This document shows positions 7,678-16,316 of a stretch of 22,885 bases of DNA, one piece after another. The translations under genes were made by a program, and so were the position numbers. The stretch covers positions 1-22,885 of the forward strand of contig JAYWEL010000143.1 in NCBI GenBank assembly GCA_043779285.1, given 5' to 3'. The notes under the pieces are model-generated. The model had not been told where the DNA came from. It did not search any database and saw only the letters and a list, made by a program, of their open reading frames with translations. The DNA is from MGR-bin208 sp043779285 (GTDB lineage: Bacteria > Bacteroidota > Bacteroidia > Chitinophagales > Chitinophagaceae). Numbering within the stretch: position 1 is the stretch's first letter; each line of letters opens with the position of its first letter.

Positions 7678-8558
7678 TGAAGAAGGAAACGATAATTGCT
7701 GCTAATGATACATCATCCTGTAAACCTGTCCTGGTAAGCATTATCATTCCCTGTTATAATCACGAAAAATATATTGAACGGACTTTAAACAGTGTTGTGG
7801 CCGACAGTTACCCATATAAAGAGATTATCATTATCAATGATGGTTCGTCAGATGATTCAGATCTGCGGATACGAGAATGGGTTTCGGCTGCTGGACAAAG
7901 TGAATCAGTTGTTTATTTTAGCAGGCCCAATAAAGGGATATGTGCCACCCTTAATGAAATGATTGATCTTTCACATGGAAAATACATTTTACCGCTGGCA
8001 TCAGATGATTGTTTATATGGCGATATGATAGCCAAACGTGTTCAGATTCTGGAAGAAAGGTTGGATAAATCAGTATTGCTGAACGATGCTTTTGTAATTG
8101 ATGATGACGATAATATCATCATGCAAAGCTCTTCAACCGATTACTGGAAGGCTGATAAATCAAGTTATAATGATGATGAGGCTATATTGATAAGCTGCCT
8201 CAAAGCACCTAGGATTGCAGGGCCTGTAATTTTTTACCGAAAAAATATTTTTAATGAAATTGGTAAATATCCCGAAGACATTCAGTTTGAGGACTGGTAT
8301 TTTTACCAAAGGGCTGCCTGTAAAAAACTGATCCTTTTTGTAGATACTAAAGTTGCTTTATACCGTGTTCATGATGGTAATTACTCCGGCGTAAATACAC
8401 CACACGCATTAAAAATTGCAAAGTCAACATTAAAAGTATATCAACGGAATTTTTGGTTTTACCCCGGTATAAAATACAAACTCCTGGGCCTGGTATGTTA
8501 TGTACGGGTTTTTGCCTGGTTTATTAAATTAAAATTCGAAAGTAAAAAAACAGGATAA
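7677..8558 (+). CDS. Family 2 glycosyltransferase
   Basis: A 293-residue GT-A enzyme that adds one sugar to the growing lipid-linked glycan on the inner face of the membrane. The nucleotide-sugar region is SIIIPCYNHEKYIERTL at residues 21-37, IIINDGSSDDS follows at 51-61 (D55), and the metal-binding acidic motif is SDD at 109-111 in LPLASDDCLYGD. A later FEDWYFYQR matches the ED(Y/W) acceptor-base motif. The basic, hydrophobic C-terminus may touch the membrane. Donor and acceptor cannot be predicted. It is the last gene of the plus-strand operon. Confidence 0.9.
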   Translation: MKKETIIAANDTSSCKPVLVSIIIPCYNHEKYIERTLNSVVADSYPYKEIIIINDGSSDDSDLRIREWVSAAGQSESVVYFSRPNKGICATLNEMIDLSHGKYILPLASDDCLYGDMIAKRVQILEERLDKSVLLNDAFVIDDDDNIIMQSSSTDYWKADKSSYNDDEAILISCLKAPRIAGPVIFYRKNIFNEIGKYPEDIQFEDWYFYQRAACKKLILFVDTKVALYRVHDGNYSGVNTPHALKIAKSTLKVYQRNFWFYPGIKYKLLGLVCYVRVFAWFIKLKFESKKTG

Positions 8559-8642
8559 AAGCTCGGTTGAACATCCTGATGGCAAATGAAATGTATGCAT
8601 CATCTGCATTCCTGTTTTATCAACATTGCAATTTGCTGATAC

Positions 8643-9425
8643 CTACATATTTTCCAGTTTCAATTTTGTTTTTATCTTATATAAAAAATTTCCAACAGGA
8701 GATTTTAGTAAATAATGAAGGGTCATTAATCGAAATTGCCATAAATTTAAAAGAATGTTTTTGCCATAATGCTTTTCATAAATGCGTTTTGCATCTTTTA
8801 GTGATTGTATATAACTGGTACTGCTTATTCCTGCAGGTGCATAACTGACAAGGGGCTTATTAATAAATACAAATGGTTCATCAGCAATACGACAAAGGAA
8901 ATCGTAGTCCATACCGATCTTTTCATTCGTATCATAATAGCCATATAAATCATGTAGTTCTTTTTTAATAAACATAGTTTGATGACAAATACTTCTCATG
9001 CCACGGTATAATTTATTTTTTTCAAATGGTTTGCCAATGATCACTTTTTGATTACCTCTTTCTAATTGGTATTTACCGTGCAACCATTTCGCAGAAGAGT
9101 TTTCAGCAAAAGTCTTAGTGACTGTTTGAAGAGCATGTTTATCAAATAAAGTGTCGGCTGAATTGAGCATTACCAATACTTTGCCGGCAGACAGCCTGAT
9201 GCCTTTGTTAAAAGCGTCTGCTATACCTTTATCTCTTTCATAGAGCCATTTACGAAATAATGGTTGGGGATTATTTTCCAGGTAATATTTTATTTCATTT
9301 GTTGTGGATCCGTCAATAATGATGTGCTCAAATGGTTTTTGTAATTGATTGTCAACACTTTTACTAGTTGCAATTAACTCTGAAAGATTATTAAAGCAAA
9401 TTGTAATAATTGAAATAGTTCTCAT
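8643..9425 (-). CDS. Family 2 glycosyltransferase (WcaA-like)
   Basis: This 260-residue GT2 enzyme opens SIITICFNNLSEL and has IIIDGST at residues 35-41 (D38) and ERDKGIADAFNKGI at 63-76, a block typical of GT2 enzymes in Bacteroidota capsule and LPS loci. The usual DxD position reads NSAD (88-91), so one aspartate is replaced by alanine while the last is kept; relatives with NADD or NSDD are common. It overlaps the GT4 gene by ATGA and is the last gene of the minus-strand set, converging on the other GT2 gene with only 84 bases between stops. Confidence 0.9.
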   Translation of the reverse strand: MRTISIITICFNNLSELIATSKSVDNQLQKPFEHIIIDGSTTNEIKYYLENNPQPLFRKWLYERDKGIADAFNKGIRLSAGKVLVMLNSADTLFDKHALQTVTKTFAENSSAKWLHGKYQLERGNQKVIIGKPFEKNKLYRGMRSICHQTMFIKKELHDLYGYYDTNEKIGMDYDFLCRIADEPFVFINKPLVSYAPAGISSTSYIQSLKDAKRIYEKHYGKNILLNLWQFRLMTLHYLLKSPVGNFLYKIKTKLKLENM

Positions 9426-10561
9426 TTTTTAATTTGTTTTAGAAATAAAGCAGCCTTCTCCGCAATATTCCCCCAATAAAAGTGTTTGAAGAATTCATCG
9501 GGTATCGGCGTATCCGGTTTTATTTGCAGTATCTTATTTGCAAACCCTTCCCAGTCATTATCTTCTACTACCATTAATTTGTCTGCAACAATAGCTAAAG
9601 GAATTCCAATGGCCCCACTTCTTGTGCTTACCACTGAAACATTGAATCCAAGGGCTTCTACCAGTTTTGTTTTAATTCCTCCTCCATCGTTTACCGGGTT
9701 GATAAAGATTTCGGTTGCCAGGAAATACTGATTGATGTCTTCTACAAAACCGGCATAAATGATATTTTGTTCTTTATAATCTTGCAGTTCATTCAATGAT
9801 GCCGGTAGGTTTTTGCCGCAAATGATAATTTTGTATTTATAACCGGCAGACATTAATCTTGGATTAATGGCTTTTAGAATGACTTGTAATGCTTCCAGAT
9901 TGGGTTTATAATCCAGTGTGCCATTGAATAAAATGATGTTTTCATTTTCCGCAATACCATGTTTTGCTTTAATAATGTTTTTTGCCTGAATCTTTAAATC
10001 CTGAGATGGAGCATGACTTGTTTCAAAACCATATGTAATGGTTAAACATTTGTCAGGCAGTAAACCTAATTTTTGTATTGCATATTTTCTGTCTTCATCA
10101 GTTATGAAAAAATTATGATCAGCCAATCGATGTGTTAGCTTTTCGTAATACCATAAAATACTCCACCAGCATTTGCCGGTACTTTTGAAACGTAAGGATT
10201 CTATATTATGTGAATGAATAATAATTTTTATGCTGGTAAAATATTTTAGCAAAAAAGCCAGCCAACCATAGTAAGGATGCTCAAAAATGAGGTGAGTGAT
10301 CTTTTCTTTTTTGATAAAGCTGCTGATCCTGAAAAACAAAAAGGGATTTATATATCTCCATTTATTGCTTTTACCAAGGATTGGAATAATCGGAGCATTT
10401 AGAAATCCAGTTGCTTCATTTTCTTCAATCGTCAATAAGCTAACAGGTATAAGTTTTTCCAGGTATTGATAGAAAAAGGCAATGCCTTTCTGGCCGCCCA
10501 TTTCAGGTGGAAAAATTTTATACGAAACTAATGCGGCCAGCTTTATTTGATTTTCACTCAT
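9422..10561 (-). CDS. Family 4 glycosyltransferase
   Basis: A 379-residue GT-B enzyme. The C-terminal donor-binding domain shows FNGTLDYKPN at residues 212-221, the INPVNDGGGIKTKLVEALG region (287-305, donor-phosphate-binding E302) and VVSTRSGAIGI. The N-terminal domain has an incomplete glycine-rich loop (PPEMGGQKG, 18-26). It is a cytoplasmic, membrane-associated retaining enzyme in the family's usual role of adding sugars to lipid-linked intermediates. It lies 31 bases after the YfhO gene stop and overlaps the following GT2, forming a three-gene minus-strand unit. Confidence 0.9.
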   Translation of the reverse strand: MSENQIKLAALVSYKIFPPEMGGQKGIAFFYQYLEKLIPVSLLTIEENEATGFLNAPIIPILGKSNKWRYINPFLFFRISSFIKKEKITHLIFEHPYYGWLAFLLKYFTSIKIIIHSHNIESLRFKSTGKCWWSILWYYEKLTHRLADHNFFITDEDRKYAIQKLGLLPDKCLTITYGFETSHAPSQDLKIQAKNIIKAKHGIAENENIILFNGTLDYKPNLEALQVILKAINPRLMSAGYKYKIIICGKNLPASLNELQDYKEQNIIYAGFVEDINQYFLATEIFINPVNDGGGIKTKLVEALGFNVSVVSTRSGAIGIPLAIVADKLMVVEDNDWEGFANKILQIKPDTPIPDEFFKHFYWGNIAEKAALFLKQIKK

Positions 10562-10592
10562 TAAATCTGCTTCTGATTAGTTGTGTGAATAG

Positions 10593-13055
10593 TTAAGCTT
10601 TATTCCTCTTTCTGATTAGTACAAAAAGTCCAAGTGCAAAAGCCAGCAAAATTATATACGTAGAAATTTGTGCCAGTGACTTTCCTTTCAAATATAATTC
10701 CGGTTCAAACTTAAATTCAATATTATAAGTACCGGGTTCAAGTGCCAGCCCTCTTAATACATAATTGACTTTTACAATCGGTAACTGTTTACCATTTACA
10801 AATGCCTTCCATCCGGCAGCATAATATATTTCACTAAATACTGCAAACTGTTTTTTACCTGCACTAAATGAATAACTGATTTCATTATTGTTATTATTTA
10901 TCAAATGAATGGATGCAGTACTATCGTATTCCGGATTGAATGGAATTGATTGTTTAAATGATTCCTGAACAACAGCAGTATCCTTTGGATGAAAAGCATC
11001 CAATGCCGCCATTTCTTCTTTGGCATCTTTCACAAATTTAATTTCCTTAACCAGCCAGCAGGGACCCAGGGCTCCTTCAACAGGTTGTACAGCCTGCGTT
11101 TGACCAACTTGGTTTTTTTGAATTATATATTTCGTATTCAACATATTCAATACCGGCAAATTCATTTCCTGTTTGGTTAATTGTTTCTCAATTAAATCCT
11201 GATAGATACGGATTTTTGCAGGATGGTAGCCACCAACTGAATTATAGTGGTAAGACGTAATGTTTTCATTGAAACGATCTCCGCCAATATTTAATACCCT
11301 GAAAGTAGAACTGTCTTTTAGTATTTCTTCATCTGTTTTCGTTTTTTGAAAAACAGCATCATTTTCAATTGGATCTACAAAACTGTCGCTATTCAGATAG
11401 TTTGTATCAATCGTTATCAGGTCAATAAAAGAAAAGAAGATCAATCCTAACATGACAGGAACTGCTTTCAATTTATTTTTAATAGATAAGAATATAAGAA
11501 GGGCAGCAACTGCAATGAAAGCCAATGAACGGAAAATATCATTCAGCATCAGCGATTGCCTATCCTCTTTCAATGCATCTATAAAAGATTTTACCGCTTC
11601 TGTTAATTGAGGATTGTTTAATTCCCTGATCTGTGATAAAATATTTTTATCAGTAGAATTTAAAAAATCGAAAGATAGGTAAAGGCCAAAAAGAACGACA
11701 AAAATACCTGCAGTAGCCATCAATCCTTTTTTGAAAGAGGCAAATAACGCAGACTTGTTTTCTTCGGTTAAAATTTTATGAACAGTTAAAACTGCCATGA
11801 ATGGAAGTAAAAGTTGAGAGACAACAAGTATCATGGATGGAGCCCTGAACTTATTATAGAAAGGCAGATAATCGTATAAGAATCCATTAAAGGTTTCAAA
11901 ATACGAACCCCATGACATCATGATGGTAACAGCCATGGTTGTCAGTACCCACCATTTGTATTTATTATCTAAAATAAACATGCCGATGATTGCCAGGAAA
12001 CAGATAATGGCACCCATATATGGCGGACCTGATGTACCTCTTTCTATACCACCCCAATAATATGTCATGGGCAGTTGTTGTTGTAGATCTTTCGGTAAAC
12101 GACTCAACACTTCAATGGCTTTAGAATCTTCCTGTTTTATTTCTTCTCCTCCGGAACTTCCACCAAACATGCGTGGTACCAACATGACAAAAGGTTCTGC
12201 AATGCCCATGCTGTAATCGAATGTATATTCTTTAGACAAGCCAGTTTTGCCATCTTTGCTTCCGCTTTCTGTTAAGTCAGAATGTCCACCGCGTATCGTT
12301 TCTTTCTGGTATTCATACGTTCCAAATATGGAAGAGCCATTGGTTAAAATACCGGCAATGGTTGCTGCAATTACCAGAGATGCTGAAAGAAATAGATGTT
12401 TGAATTCTTTTTCCCTGATCCATCTTACGGCAAAGAATATGGCCATCATGCCGATGGCTAAATAAAAATAATATGATATCTGTAGGTGGTTCATTCCTAT
12501 CTGCAGCGACGTAAACAAGGCTGTTAATATGGCACCCTGCCAATATTTTTTATTAAAAATTAATAGAATTCCAGCCAATACAGCCGGCATATATGCCATT
12601 GCCATCATTTTGGAATTATGGCCCACTGAAATGATAATGGGATTGTAGGTGGAATAGGCAAAAGCCAGCGAACCCAGGATGCCTAAGTATGGATTTACTC
12701 CAATCACCACACATAATAAATAAAAGAAAATAGATGCTAAAAAGAAAAACTGGATGGCATCGGGCAATCCTAATGTGACAATTTTTTGAAAATAATGTGT
12801 TATATAATTATCTCCTATGCCACCAATTTGAAAAGTAGGCATTCCACTGAAAACACTATTGGTCCAAAGCGGATAATGACCGGTTTTTTCTTTAAATTCT
12901 TCGGATTGTTTTATTGCCCCCTTCCATTGAGTAATATCACTTTGCTGTAAAACCTTGCCTTCCAGGCTTGGTTTGCAATAGATCATTGCTACAATTAAAA
13001 ATATAGTAACAGCAATTAAATGAGGTACTAGTTTATTGAAAATTTCTTTTACCAT
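10593..13055 (-). CDS. YfhO family integral membrane protein
   Basis: This is an 820-residue polytopic membrane protein. The first helix is at about 10-29; a dense group of helices lies at about 90-240, further ones at 340-560, and a last one near 790-811. Between the last two groups lies an extracytoplasmic domain of over 200 residues containing NSVGGYHPAKIRIYQDL, which is conserved in the YfhO family. The end, with AGWKAFVNGKQ and EFKFEP before the last helix, is also typical. Bacillus YfhO works in glycosylation of lipoteichoic acid, and the fold resembles GT-C transferases using polyprenyl-phosphate sugars. Here it heads a unit with two glycosyltransferases, so a role in glycosylation outside the cytoplasm is plausible. 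A 7/8 match to the -7 octamer (TTATTTTG, minus strand, 13076-13083) lies 20 bases upstream. Confidence 0.87.
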   Translation of the reverse strand: MVKEIFNKLVPHLIAVTIFLIVAMIYCKPSLEGKVLQQSDITQWKGAIKQSEEFKEKTGHYPLWTNSVFSGMPTFQIGGIGDNYITHYFQKIVTLGLPDAIQFFFLASIFFYLLCVVIGVNPYLGILGSLAFAYSTYNPIIISVGHNSKMMAMAYMPAVLAGILLIFNKKYWQGAILTALFTSLQIGMNHLQISYYFYLAIGMMAIFFAVRWIREKEFKHLFLSASLVIAATIAGILTNGSSIFGTYEYQKETIRGGHSDLTESGSKDGKTGLSKEYTFDYSMGIAEPFVMLVPRMFGGSSGGEEIKQEDSKAIEVLSRLPKDLQQQLPMTYYWGGIERGTSGPPYMGAIICFLAIIGMFILDNKYKWWVLTTMAVTIMMSWGSYFETFNGFLYDYLPFYNKFRAPSMILVVSQLLLPFMAVLTVHKILTEENKSALFASFKKGLMATAGIFVVLFGLYLSFDFLNSTDKNILSQIRELNNPQLTEAVKSFIDALKEDRQSLMLNDIFRSLAFIAVAALLIFLSIKNKLKAVPVMLGLIFFSFIDLITIDTNYLNSDSFVDPIENDAVFQKTKTDEEILKDSSTFRVLNIGGDRFNENITSYHYNSVGGYHPAKIRIYQDLIEKQLTKQEMNLPVLNMLNTKYIIQKNQVGQTQAVQPVEGALGPCWLVKEIKFVKDAKEEMAALDAFHPKDTAVVQESFKQSIPFNPEYDSTASIHLINNNNNEISYSFSAGKKQFAVFSEIYYAAGWKAFVNGKQLPIVKVNYVLRGLALEPGTYNIEFKFEPELYLKGKSLAQISTYIILLAFALGLFVLIRKRNKA

Positions 13056-13200
13056 ACTATTTCATTAATAGCTGACAAAATAAGTGCATTTTGAATGAAT
13101 AATGGTTTTGAAGGTCAAAAAATATCCTTAATTGAAACAGTAAGTACAAATTAAATCAAATGTGTTATTTTTAATTTTACTTAATACTATTTAGTTTTCG

Positions 13201-13983
13201 ATGATTCATTACATTATAAAAAATAAACCAACCCGCCTTTTTCTCATTCTTGGCGGATTTTTTATTGCCAATGCTTTAATTGCTGAAGTAATAGGCGTTA
13301 AAATATTTTCGCTGGAGCAGACATTCGGTTTCAAGCCATTCAACTTTTCATTATTGGGCGAAGACGGACTTTCCTTTTCATTAACGGCCGGTGTATTACT
13401 TTGGCCGGTAGTTTTTGTAATGACTGATGTTATCAACGAATATTATGGAATGAGGGGAGTGAGGTTTCTCTCTTTTCTTGCCGCAGGATTAATTGGTTTT
13501 GCTTTTCTTGCTTTTTTTGTTTCTATTCATTTGACTGCTCCGGATTGGTGGTTGGCGAGCAGTCAGCAAAAAGGAGTGGACAATATGCAAAATGCGTATA
13601 GAGCAGTTCTTGGTCAGAGTAACTGGATTATTGTAGGTTCACTGGTTGCTTTTTTGATTGGCCAGATCGTCGATGTCTTCACTTTTCATAAAATAAAAAA
13701 AATGACGGGTGAAAAAAAAATTTGGTTGAGAGCTACCGGTTCAACATTTGTTTCTCAATTTATCGATAGTTATGTAGTATTGGTAATTGCATTTTATATT
13801 GGTGCAAACTGGAGTATTCAAACAGTACTCGCCATTGGTACGGTCAATTATTTTTACAAATTTTTCATGGCCATTGTGATGACGCCGGTTATTTATATAA
13901 TCCATCATTGGATTGAGGAATATCTGGGAAAAGAAGTTGCCGCAGAAATGAAAAAAGCAGCCATGGGAGATGAGTTGAATTAG
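13201..13983 (+). CDS. yhhQ: Queuosine precursor transporter (YhhQ/QPT family)
   Basis: This family (COG1738) imports preQ0, preQ1 or queuine-type precursors used to make queuosine in tRNA. The 260-residue protein has about six membrane helices. Family marks: MTDVINEYYG at residues 74-83, GQIVDVFTFHKIKK at about 154-167, and VSQFIDSYVV at 184-193. The ATG start opens directly into a short basic stretch and the first helix. It is divergent from the YfhO gene, with 145 bases between. Its stop overlaps the Nudix stop by 4 bases (13980-13983). Which precursor it carries cannot be told. Confidence 0.9.
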   Translation: MIHYIIKNKPTRLFLILGGFFIANALIAEVIGVKIFSLEQTFGFKPFNFSLLGEDGLSFSLTAGVLLWPVVFVMTDVINEYYGMRGVRFLSFLAAGLIGFAFLAFFVSIHLTAPDWWLASSQQKGVDNMQNAYRAVLGQSNWIIVGSLVAFLIGQIVDVFTFHKIKKMTGEKKIWLRATGSTFVSQFIDSYVVLVIAFYIGANWSIQTVLAIGTVNYFYKFFMAIVMTPVIYIIHHWIEEYLGKEVAAEMKKAAMGDELN

Positions 13984-14450
13984 ATTTTCTTCATGATCAA
14001 GGAAGCTACTACTTTGTCAATTGGTAAACTGACTGAGTTTTCAGAAAAATCAGTCCAATCTATAAATCGGAATGTTTCTGTTTCACCGGTTTCTTCATAT
14101 TTTTTCATTTCCGCTTCATCAAAATCAAAGGGTTTAGTACGGGTAATTTTAGTGAAATGGGAAATTGATTTCACTAGGTAATATATGGAAATGATTTGAT
14201 GCTGGGGGTTGAAAGCACTTAGCTGAAAGAAATCGGTAGTATAAAAATGTTCGATGATTTCAATATCCAATGACAGTTCTTCGTTGAATTCACGAACCAG
14301 GCATTCTTTTGTGCCTTCCCCAAATTCCAGTCCACCACCCGGAAATTTGGTAATATATTTTCCACGAACAATTTCATCGCAAATCAACACCTGTTTTTCT
14401 TCATTGATAAAAATACCATAAACACGGATGTTGAAATGAGGCTCTGTCAT
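13980..14450 (-). CDS. Nudix hydrolase
   Basis: A 156-residue hydrolase of nucleoside-diphosphate-linked compounds. The full Nudix box is present: G39, five residues, E45, seven residues, then REFNEEL at 53-59, which binds the metal used for pyrophosphate cleavage. The substrate is not evident; similar short Nudix proteins act on (d)NTPs or nucleotide sugars. It lies 6 bases after the CorA gene and is probably transcribed with it. Its stop overlaps that of the convergent transporter. Confidence 0.9.
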   Translation of the reverse strand: MTEPHFNIRVYGIFINEEKQVLICDEIVRGKYITKFPGGGLEFGEGTKECLVREFNEELSLDIEIIEHFYTTDFFQLSAFNPQHQIISIYYLVKSISHFTKITRTKPFDFDEAEMKKYEETGETETFRFIDWTDFSENSVSLPIDKVVASLIMKKI

Positions 14451-14456
14451 ATTTTA

Positions 14457-15392
14457 TCAGACTCTTTTTTTAAGAAAAAACCAACCCACAATTAAGGATA
14501 TGCCTAATGAAAACAAAATAGGAACATAAAATGCATTGGGTGAATTTTGATAGGGTAGCGGCACGTTCATTCCGTAAATACTTGCAACCAATACGGGGAA
14601 AGTTAGTACAATGGTAATTACGGAAAGTCTTTTCAATACTTCATTCTGGTTATTGGCAATGATACTGGCAAATGCATCCAGCGTACTGCTCAGAATATTG
14701 GTATAGATATTGGCCATTTCCAGGGCCTGCGATGTTTCTACTATTAAATCTTCCAGAAACTCTATTTCTTCTTCATTCAAAGCCAGGAAATTAGTCCGTT
14801 CAATTTTTATAAGTAACAGTTCATTCGCTCTAAGAGCAGTTATAAAATACACCAGGCTTTTTTGAATTCGCATCAAATGGAGCAATTCTTCGTTCCGGTT
14901 AGCATCATATAATTTTTGTTCCAGCAAATTTCTTCTGTGATTAATTTCTTTTAGTTGTTCTAGAAAATCCTGAACCACTTTCTCAAAAATCTTCAACACC
15001 ATCATATTCTTTTTATCGGTGTGGCGTTTTTGAAAAGTATCCAGAAACTTTTTCATGGCTGCATTCTCAAACGAGTTAACCGTTACAATTTGGTTGTGTG
15101 TTAAGATGATACAAATAGGAATCGTGATATAAAAAGCATCGCTGTCGTTGAAAGAATTATTCTCGGTAGGTGTTTTAATAACAATTAATCGAACATTGTC
15201 ATCTTCTTCAAAACGGGTTCTTTCATCTATATCGAGTGAGTCGGTTAAAAAGTCAAGTGGTATATCCAATGCTTCTGAAAGTTCAGTAAACTCTGATTGC
15301 TTAAGTGGAGGCAATACATTCACCCAAGCTCCATTATCGGGCTTGTCAATCTGAACTGTTCCCTGTTGTGTATTTTTGAAGTATTGAATCAT
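14457..15392 (-). CDS. corA: CorA family divalent-cation (magnesium) transporter
   Basis: The 311-residue protein has the CorA plan: a cytoplasmic alpha/beta domain, a long helical stalk (about 120-250), and two C-terminal membrane helices joined by a loop starting with the selectivity motif YGMN at residues 273-276. It ends in a basic cytoplasmic tail (KKRV). It works as a pentameric channel for Mg2+ and sometimes Co2+ or Ni2+. The start is ATG (complement of 15390-15392), and the following Nudix gene is 6 bases away. Confidence 0.93.
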   Translation of the reverse strand: MIQYFKNTQQGTVQIDKPDNGAWVNVLPPLKQSEFTELSEALDIPLDFLTDSLDIDERTRFEEDDNVRLIVIKTPTENNSFNDSDAFYITIPICIILTHNQIVTVNSFENAAMKKFLDTFQKRHTDKKNMMVLKIFEKVVQDFLEQLKEINHRRNLLEQKLYDANRNEELLHLMRIQKSLVYFITALRANELLLIKIERTNFLALNEEEIEFLEDLIVETSQALEMANIYTNILSSTLDAFASIIANNQNEVLKRLSVITIVLTFPVLVASIYGMNVPLPYQNSPNAFYVPILFSLGISLIVGWFFLKKRV

Positions 15393-15400
15393 AGCAGGCG

Positions 15401-15431
15401 CAAAGATAGTCTAAGGCCTTAATAATGAAAC
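15401..15431 (-). promoter_or_regulatory. Candidate promoter of corA-nudix
   Basis: On the minus strand TATCTTTG (15401-15408) is an exact TAnnTTTG octamer, with TTTC (3/4 match to the -33 TTTG) near 15428-15431, about 19 bases upstream. The octamer ends only 8 bases before the ATG, so the leader would be about 5 nt or less, nearly leaderless. Confidence 0.5.
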
Positions 15432-15522
15432 AGGAAAATTAATTGTAAGCGGCTACATTATATATTACAATATTCAAATACAAAAAAAATAAAAAATAGG
15501 ATAAGAAAAGAATTTTGGAGAA

Positions 15523-16308
15523 TCAAATATCTACAAAGCCTTCAAAAACTTTTTCTGCCGGGCCACTTAACCAGATATTATGGAAATTACCTTCCGGCAA
15601 TCGTTCAAATTCCACTATGAGCTTTCCTCCTTTTGTATGGACAATAACATGGTTGTACCCGTTATCGTTATGATAACAAACCAGCGCAGATGCTATAACT
15701 CCGGTACCGCAGGAAAGTGTTTCATCTTCAACTCCTCTTTCATAAGTCCGGACATTAATTTCTTCAACTTTTGCATTTTGATCTACAAAGTTTACATTGA
15801 TTCCGTTTTCTGCAAACTCTTTACTGTAGCGGATTTCCTTTCCTTCCTGGTATACATCTACTTTATCCAGGTCTCTCACTAAAGAAATATAGTGCGGAGA
15901 TCCGGTATTCAAAATAAAAACACCTTTTCTTTTTATAACTTCATCTACATCCTGCATTTTTACTGATACAGTATTGTCTTCATTAATCCTTGCTTCGTGG
16001 GGCCCGTCGTAAGCTGAAAATGTACAACTGTTTTTTATAACTTTCTGGAGATTTGCAAATTTAACCAGGCAACGGCTGCCATTGCCACACATGCTGCCAA
16101 TCCTGCCATCTGCATTGTAATATTTCATCTCAAAATCAAAAGCATCTTTGTGGTTTAATAACATTAAACCATCTGCACCAATTCCAAACCTTCTGTCGCA
16201 TAAATGTTTAATCTGAGAAGTAATTAACTCTTCATACAAATTCTCCCGATTATCCAGAATGATAAAATCATTTCCGGTTCCCTGGTATTTGAAAAAATTA
16301 ATTTGCAT
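15523..16308 (-). CDS. dapF: Diaminopimelate epimerase
   Basis: DapF converts LL- to meso-diaminopimelate, which supplies the peptidoglycan cross-link residue and the last step before lysine. The 261-residue protein shows both catalytic cysteines: C74 in MCGNGSRC and C200 in ETLSCGTGV, together with TGNDFIILDN and FGIGADGLML near the N-terminus. The enzyme is cytoplasmic and uses no cofactor. It starts 8 bases after the nucleoside phosphorylase and is probably co-transcribed with it. No clear terminator hairpin follows before corA. Confidence 0.97.
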   Translation of the reverse strand: MQINFFKYQGTGNDFIILDNRENLYEELITSQIKHLCDRRFGIGADGLMLLNHKDAFDFEMKYYNADGRIGSMCGNGSRCLVKFANLQKVIKNSCTFSAYDGPHEARINEDNTVSVKMQDVDEVIKRKGVFILNTGSPHYISLVRDLDKVDVYQEGKEIRYSKEFAENGINVNFVDQNAKVEEINVRTYERGVEDETLSCGTGVIASALVCYHNDNGYNHVIVHTKGGKLIVEFERLPEGNFHNIWLSGPAEKVFEGFVDI

Positions 16309-16316
16309 TTTTTAAA

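Noticed and set aside
8590..8615. Imperfect repeat ATGCA...TGCAT between the two convergent GT2 genes
   Set aside because: A five-base stem with no T-run on either strand; not enough for a terminator.
8567..8848. Plus-strand open frame of 93 codons starting at TTG
   Set aside because: Most of it runs antisense through the well-supported GT2 gene at 8643-9425, and beyond the first ten residues it resembles no protein. Only the possible N-terminal remnant is kept as a low-interest finding.
8643..9425. Loss of the DxD motif as a sign of an inactive glycosyltransferase
   Set aside because: The last aspartate of NSAD is kept and GT2 enzymes vary at the earlier position, so inactivity cannot be concluded.
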